From NCBI GenBank assembly GCA_038373865.1, contig JAXGGA010004469.1, forward strand, positions 24,099 to 88,098: a stretch of DNA of 64,000 nucleotides. Direction: 5' to 3'. This DNA is from Uloborus plumipes. Taxonomy: Eukaryota > Arthropoda > Arachnida > Araneae > Uloboridae. The position numbers and the translations under genes were made by a program. How positions within the stretch are numbered: the stretch's first letter is position 1; every line of letters begins with the position of its first letter. The notes beneath the pieces were generated by a model that saw only the letters and a program-made list of their open reading frames with translations, was not told where the DNA came from and did no database searches. Shown in pieces: positions 59,653 through 64,000 of the stretch.

Positions 59653-60305
59653 TACAGGGTGTCCACTCCAATCGTGGACCAATAGCTAATTTCTAAACCG
59701 TTAGAGATACGCATATAGTTTATTTAGGAAAAAATCTCCAAATTATGAAAGGAATTTTGGGTCTATTCAATGTTTTTCAAAAAATCAAATTTTGAAAGAG
59801 TTACGAAATTTAAATTTTTATACAGCCCCCCAGTCCTATCAATCATATTTAGTAAAACATTCTTGACACTGTAACGTTTAAAACTAAAAAAAAATCACTC
59901 CTTTACCACAAAATTGACCGAGTTATGACGTTTTGAAAAATCAAGATTTTGCATTATTTCATGACGTCACCGAGAGATCGCTTAAGGGACCGTATGCGAA
60001 ATCCTTCAAAATCTTGATTTTTCAAAACGTCATAACTCGGTCAATTTTTGTGGTAGAAGAGTGATTTTTTTTAGTTTTAAACGTTACAGTGTCAAGAATG
60101 TTTTACTAAATATGATTGATAGGACTGGGGGGCTGTATAAAAATTTAAATTTCGTAACTCTTTCAAAATTTGATTTTTTGAAAAACATTGAATAGACCCA
60201 AAATTCCTTTCATAATTTGGAGATTTTTTCCTAAATAAACTATATGCGTATCTCTAACGGTTTAGAAATTAGCTTTTGGTCCACGATTGGAGTGGACACC
60301 CTGTA
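59653..60305. mobile_element. 653-bp foldback element with 299-bp arms
   Basis: Arms 59653-59951 and 60007-60305 are almost exact reverse complements around a 55-bp spacer. The termini read TACAGGGTGTCCACT and AGTGGACACCCTGTA, with TA at both ends. No protein is encoded. A transcript would form a nearly perfect 299-bp duplex. It interrupts the mariner remnant. A worn end of the same family lies at 35325-35410. Confidence 0.93.
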
Positions 60306-60600
60306 TATTATGAACGCTAACAGAGAAACAATGCGTAAAATTTTGATACAATATTTGGATAGTTCTTGGTGAAAAAACGTATTAGTGTATTTGATTCTCT
60401 ACTGTACTCACCAGATCTCGCATCAAGCGGCTTCTACCTGTTTCCAAAACTGAAAAATGTACTCAGGGATCACATTTTCAGTCTGAAGTGCAGGTGAAAG
60501 CAAAAACGGTAGACTTACATAAGATAGAAACACCAAAGCTCTGCTTTGAGCAGAAGGAATCTCTTATACAGCCATGTATTGATAGGGAACGGAAGTAAGT
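60306..60600 (+). pseudogene. Mariner transposase remnant, 3' part
   Basis: With frameshifts it reads VKKRISVFDSLLYSPDLASS then GFYLFPKLKNVLRDHIFS. This is the C-terminal catalytic region of mariner transposases (usual PPYSPDLAPCDFFLFPKLK). The region holding the first two catalytic Asp residues is lost or unrecognisable between the 770-bp repeat and the foldback. Confidence 0.7.
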
Positions 60601-60839
60601 TGAAGTTAAAAAAAAAAAAATTGTAAAAAGGTACAAAAAATCCTCTTTTTTTCAATAGTAAATTTTCACTGTATCATAATTAGCAAAGTAAATAGGATTT
60701 ATGAATTATGCTTTTTTTCTTACCATGTTTTTGATAAGAAGCATTCGTTCCCTTTTTTCGTATCATAATTTGTCAACCGAAATTTCAATTCTCTTGAAAA
60801 TACAGCGAAACGAAAATGTCGGAATAAAAGTTCATTATA

Positions 60840-61480
60840 CTCTTTAAAAGAGTTTAAAAATCAGCATTTAACATCTTCGCAGCTACGGCGCAACGTAACA
60901 TATAATATTGTTTGTTGCCGTCATTAATAAAATCCTCCCCTTCTAATAAGAGTTTAATAATGATTTCGGTTTTCAATATTGACTCGTAATTTAGGCGGCT
61001 TATGCCCCTGCCGAGCTCGCGTAAGAGCATTAATAAAAAAGAAATGGCGGGACCTTTTCCGTGGAAACAATTTCGCCCTAGATTACCGAAGCGATCGTTC
61101 CAAACTAAAAGTATTATTCTTCCAATTGTGACAGTCGCGGTCGCAGCGAAACTTCGCTCTTGTTCCGTTTTTCTCGTTCTGATCCTTCGCTAATAATTTA
61201 CGATGATTAGAGGAAACGGCAACTCTCGCAGTCGCGTCCTAATAATGCAACAAAAAACGACTGTCGGGCCACGGACGAACTATTTACGTATCCTTCCAAT
61301 TAGTAGGTCTTTTCCCCTGTTTCGAGATTCGAAGAGTTGTTTAATGATTAGTTTTGTGCTTCTGCCAGTGTCGCCGGGAAGGCGGCGAGGAAATAATAAC
61401 GACTTCCCTTTTATTTGATGAAATTCTGGAGATTACGCGCCGCAAGTTGTTGCTGGCCGCAGTAGTTGACGCTACACTAT
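60840..61480. promoter_or_regulatory. GC-richer non-coding island, candidate enhancer
   Basis: The CpG-containing, GC-richer segment stands out from its flanks. It includes repeated CG words (GTCGCGGTCGCAGCG, GTCGCCGGGAAGGCGGCG) together with homeodomain-like cores (CCAATTAGTAGG, TTAATGATTAG, CTAATAATGCAAC). Open frames are short and lack homology. A conserved regulatory element is the likeliest reading, inferred only. Confidence 0.3.
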
Positions 61481-61486
61481 ACTTCG

Positions 61487-61791
61487 TACACTGTTAAAAC
61501 TACAGGTTTCACAAGGCACCTTTAAGAGTCAAACGTGGTAGTACGGGCGGCACTCCCTGAGGGGTGCCACTTGACTCCCTATGGCACCCTTGAAGGTGCC
61601 ATTTGGTTCCATGTGGTGCACTATGGGTGTCTTACGGCAGACCCAAAGGTGACTCGTGGCATCCTGAGGAGCCAAATGGCACTTTCGAGGGTGCCATAGG
61701 GAGTCAAGTGGCACACCTCAGGGGGTGCCACTGATGCTACAACGTTTCACTATTAAATGGGCCTTGTGCAACCTGCAGTTTTAACAGTGTA
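61487..61791. mobile_element. Foldback MITE with GGTGCCA repeats
   Basis: The ends TACACTGTTAAAACTACAGG and its counterpart CTGCAGTTTTAACAGTGTA are inverted repeats with TA at the edges. Most of the 305 bp is one imperfect palindrome built of GGTGCCA/TGGCACC words (for example GTGCCACTTGACTCCCTATG mirrored near 61695). Non-coding. Confidence 0.8.
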
Positions 61792-62379
61792 TATGCACGC
61801 GGTCTTGCGGCGTTTGAGAGTCTTCTGTACTTCTGCGTCCCAGAAGTCCCTCCATCAATTTTCTCAAGATCACGACCAGCCGAAAGTATACGAGAAACAA
61901 ACTGACATTAGCTTCATGACAGAAAACTTTTTTATTACCAGTTTATGAGTCGAAGAAATTACAGCTAAATTTTAAATGTAACCGAGATTGCAATTTCTAT
62001 AATTGGTTACCCTGAAACTAAACTTGTCTCTTGGCTATCCCTCTCCCCCACTCTCTCCGATAAATTTTGCTAAGTTTGAATCTAAATATGAATCTGTTAC
62101 AGAAGGCGCAGCTCGCCGTTTCGGGAGCGTAGCTCCTTAGCTCCGAGTTAAAACGCACATAATGTTTGGTTCTGGACGATTTGATATCTTAAAAAAATAG
62201 AACAAATTAATATAATAATAATAAAAAGATAGAAAAAAGTATGACGAATTGCAGTTGGTACGCGTGTATGTATGTGTAGTAGGGTGGGCCGTAAAAGACT
62301 TTTTTCTTTATTTCGATGATGGATATTGCCCATCATCGAAATACCCCCCCCCCCATCTGCTTCACCTGCTTAGCCGAGG
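61792..62379. other. Non-coding DNA, nothing recognised
   Basis: No supported gene. A C-run lies at 62344-62354 beside the second SINE copy. Confidence 0.45.
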
Positions 62380-62667
62380 GGGGCCGTGGTGGCCCGATCG
62401 GTAAGGCATCGGACTCGTGTCCGGAGGGACCCGGGTTCGAGCCCAGCCGATCAAAGATCCACCGTATTGATTAATGGTGGCTGGGAGGCGTTAAAAATGT
62501 CGTGGCCATAAAGTCCTCCAAGTGAAACGATACCTCTGGGGGTGCTGGGTCTAGGGTTTGCTCGACCCTAGGTTCTGGTTCAAAATTAGGATCAGAGCGC
62601 TCTTCAGGGCCCTATCCCGGTTAAACCACGAAGCTGTGGTAGGTACGGGGGACCCTGGAGTGTGAAA
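62380..62667 (+). mobile_element. tRNA-derived SINE, copy 2
   Basis: Starts GGGGCCGTGGTGGCCCGATC, with A box TGGCCCGATCGGTAAGG and B box GGGTTCGAGCCC. It runs through the same body as copy 1 and ends GAGTGTGAAA. A perfect 13-bp duplication TGCTTAGCCGAGG (62367-62379 and 62668-62680) flanks it, so the copy is full length and young enough to keep its target site. Confidence 0.9.
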
Positions 62668-62680
62668 TGCTTAGCCGAGG

Positions 62681-64000
62681 ACCAGAGGTGGACCTGCATT
62701 CAGAGATTGTAAACAAACAGCGGGCGGTCTCCGCGTGGAGGAAGCTGTGACGTAGGTCGGTCCCCATTCGACTCGAAGCAGCTCATTGCGTAGCATGATA
62801 ATATCTCTTTAGGCATGCATTTTTTAGCTTTCTGAACAAATGATGCAACTCATGCGGGGTAAAAAGTTGGTTATAGTCACAAGAAGGCACAAACATCATT
62901 ATAGATTTTAAATGAAAACCTGTACCATTAATTTATATTTTAAAAGAGGAAGAAAGAAAATAATTCATACTTGAAAATTTGGGATTAGGCACTCAAAGAT
63001 TGCTTTATTTGTTTTCGCTCCCGGGAATGAGATGAATTTTTTTTTCAGTTCACGAACTGTTCTTTTTATTCAAATACTTCATACGAAAAAATGTTCGAGC
63101 TCTTGAATAAGTCCGATGGAGTTTCTTATTCAGTAGGGGAAATTTATCTTCGAGCATGATTTGATAGTGATGCAACGAATATTCGGCCTATTTGGCCTGT
63201 CTGCCGAATACCTATTTTCCTCTTCGCCTTTACCGAATAGTGTGCAAAAAAGGAATTAGATGTTCGCACTTTGAAAGTTTTATACAGTTTTAGTCATTCT
63301 TACTGTGTTTAATGGGCGGTTTAAATGAAATCTTGTTATACTGTGATGCTATGCCTTTTATGAGGGTGTTCACTAATTTTTAAAGACTTTTTCTGTACCT
63401 GCTTCTGTCATGGTTTTCAAAGTTTTGCTTCCGGTTGCAGAGTTAAATCCACGCGTGAACTTTAACGCACTTCCGCTTTATAGTGGAGTTGAGTCGAGTA
63501 CAATCATTAGCAGGAATACGACTGGAAGCTTTAAATCCGACTGAAATTGTTAGAGATAAACCTTGCAATATTAAAGCAGAAGAAGAAATGAAACGAATGA
63601 GATTCGCTAACAATCAACATATTAGGCCAGTTCAAAAATTTGCTTAGGTGACTTATTAAAAAAGGCTAATAAGGGCTGTAGAAAATGCATTGGTAGTTCT
63701 TCAAATTGAACATTGGGATGAATCCTAGTTTAAGGTCCGGCGATAAATTATTAAATCTGGCAACCATTAGATTTATGGTTTCTAATTTAAATTTATGGTT
63801 TTCTGGCAACCATTTATTAATTTAGCCCACAGTCTGAAAAAAATCGCCCCTAAAGTAGGAATTTACCGAACATTGACTCAAAGTAAGTTGATAAATTAAC
63901 AAAATTGGAAACGAAATATTCTCATGAATAAAAAATAAAGTGTTTGAATAGCATTTTTAACGGCGTTTGTTATTTTCTCGGTGAAATTATGCTTAACGGC
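62681..64000. other. Non-coding DNA to the window end
   Basis: No gene recognised. TAGTGATGCAACGAATATTC near 63164 is the kind of terminus seen on hAT-type MITEs, but the partner end is not in the window. A short CTGGCAACCAT/TTTATGG tandem pattern lies at 63755-63815. Confidence 0.45.

Noticed and set aside
63164..63240. hAT element starting TAGTGATGCAACGAAT
   Set aside because: Only one end is visible; the partner is not in the window.

Overview
The window reads as nuclear DNA of an arthropod, most likely an arachnid (spider-like). It is AT-rich, has long introns with GT..AG boundaries, three recognisable animal genes, and a dense layer of DNA transposons, MITEs, a tRNA-derived SINE and a LINE remnant. 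The arachnid assignment is an inference, based partly on recalling the 770-bp repeat with the ACTTCCTTT..AAAGGAAGT hairpin as common in spider genomes. There is no sign of bacterial or viral organisation.

Three cellular genes, all on the + strand, form the backbone. (1) 7161-9359 encodes a PHF14-type chromatin reader in one uninterrupted coding exon. (2) 25669-35728 holds the last three coding exons of tubulin-specific chaperone A (TBCA); I could not find its first coding exon. (3) 42098-45307 encodes a full-length MOV10L1/Armitage-type SF1 RNA helicase of the piRNA pathway, again in one coding exon, with a splice acceptor in the 5' UTR. They are unrelated in function and simply adjacent.

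Layout. 1-2777: AT-rich non-coding. 2778-5390: a Tc1/mariner-superfamily element with TIRs and TA ends, a broken transposase, and a SINE inserted at the transposase stop codon. 5801-6892: copy 1 of the 770-bp repeat, carrying a hAT-like MITE. 7.0-11 kb: PHF14. 11-25.6 kb: non-coding, with foldbacks, hAT-like elements and a nested cluster at 17.85-21.68 kb. 25.7-35.7 kb: TBCA. Its second intron holds a 2.2-kb element with CATCGGCC-rich ends, itself carrying a nested element; its third intron holds a 3.2-kb hAT element with an intact 771-aa transposase. 36.2-37.5 kb: LINE remnant. 41.7-45.6 kb: MOV10L1. 46.5-54.1 kb: four further elements and copy 2 of the 770-bp repeat. 57.5-61.8 kb: GC-richer islands, a decayed mariner split by two insertions, a 653-bp foldback with 299-bp arms, copy 3 of the 770-bp repeat, and a foldback MITE. 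62.4 kb: second SINE copy.

The strongest unusual features are the mobile elements: an apparently intact hAT in a housekeeping-gene intron, two long foldbacks, three elements with internal or subterminal motif arrays, a SINE family with two intact target-site duplications, and a nested insertion series whose order can be read from the sequence. I saw no clearly new multi-gene system.
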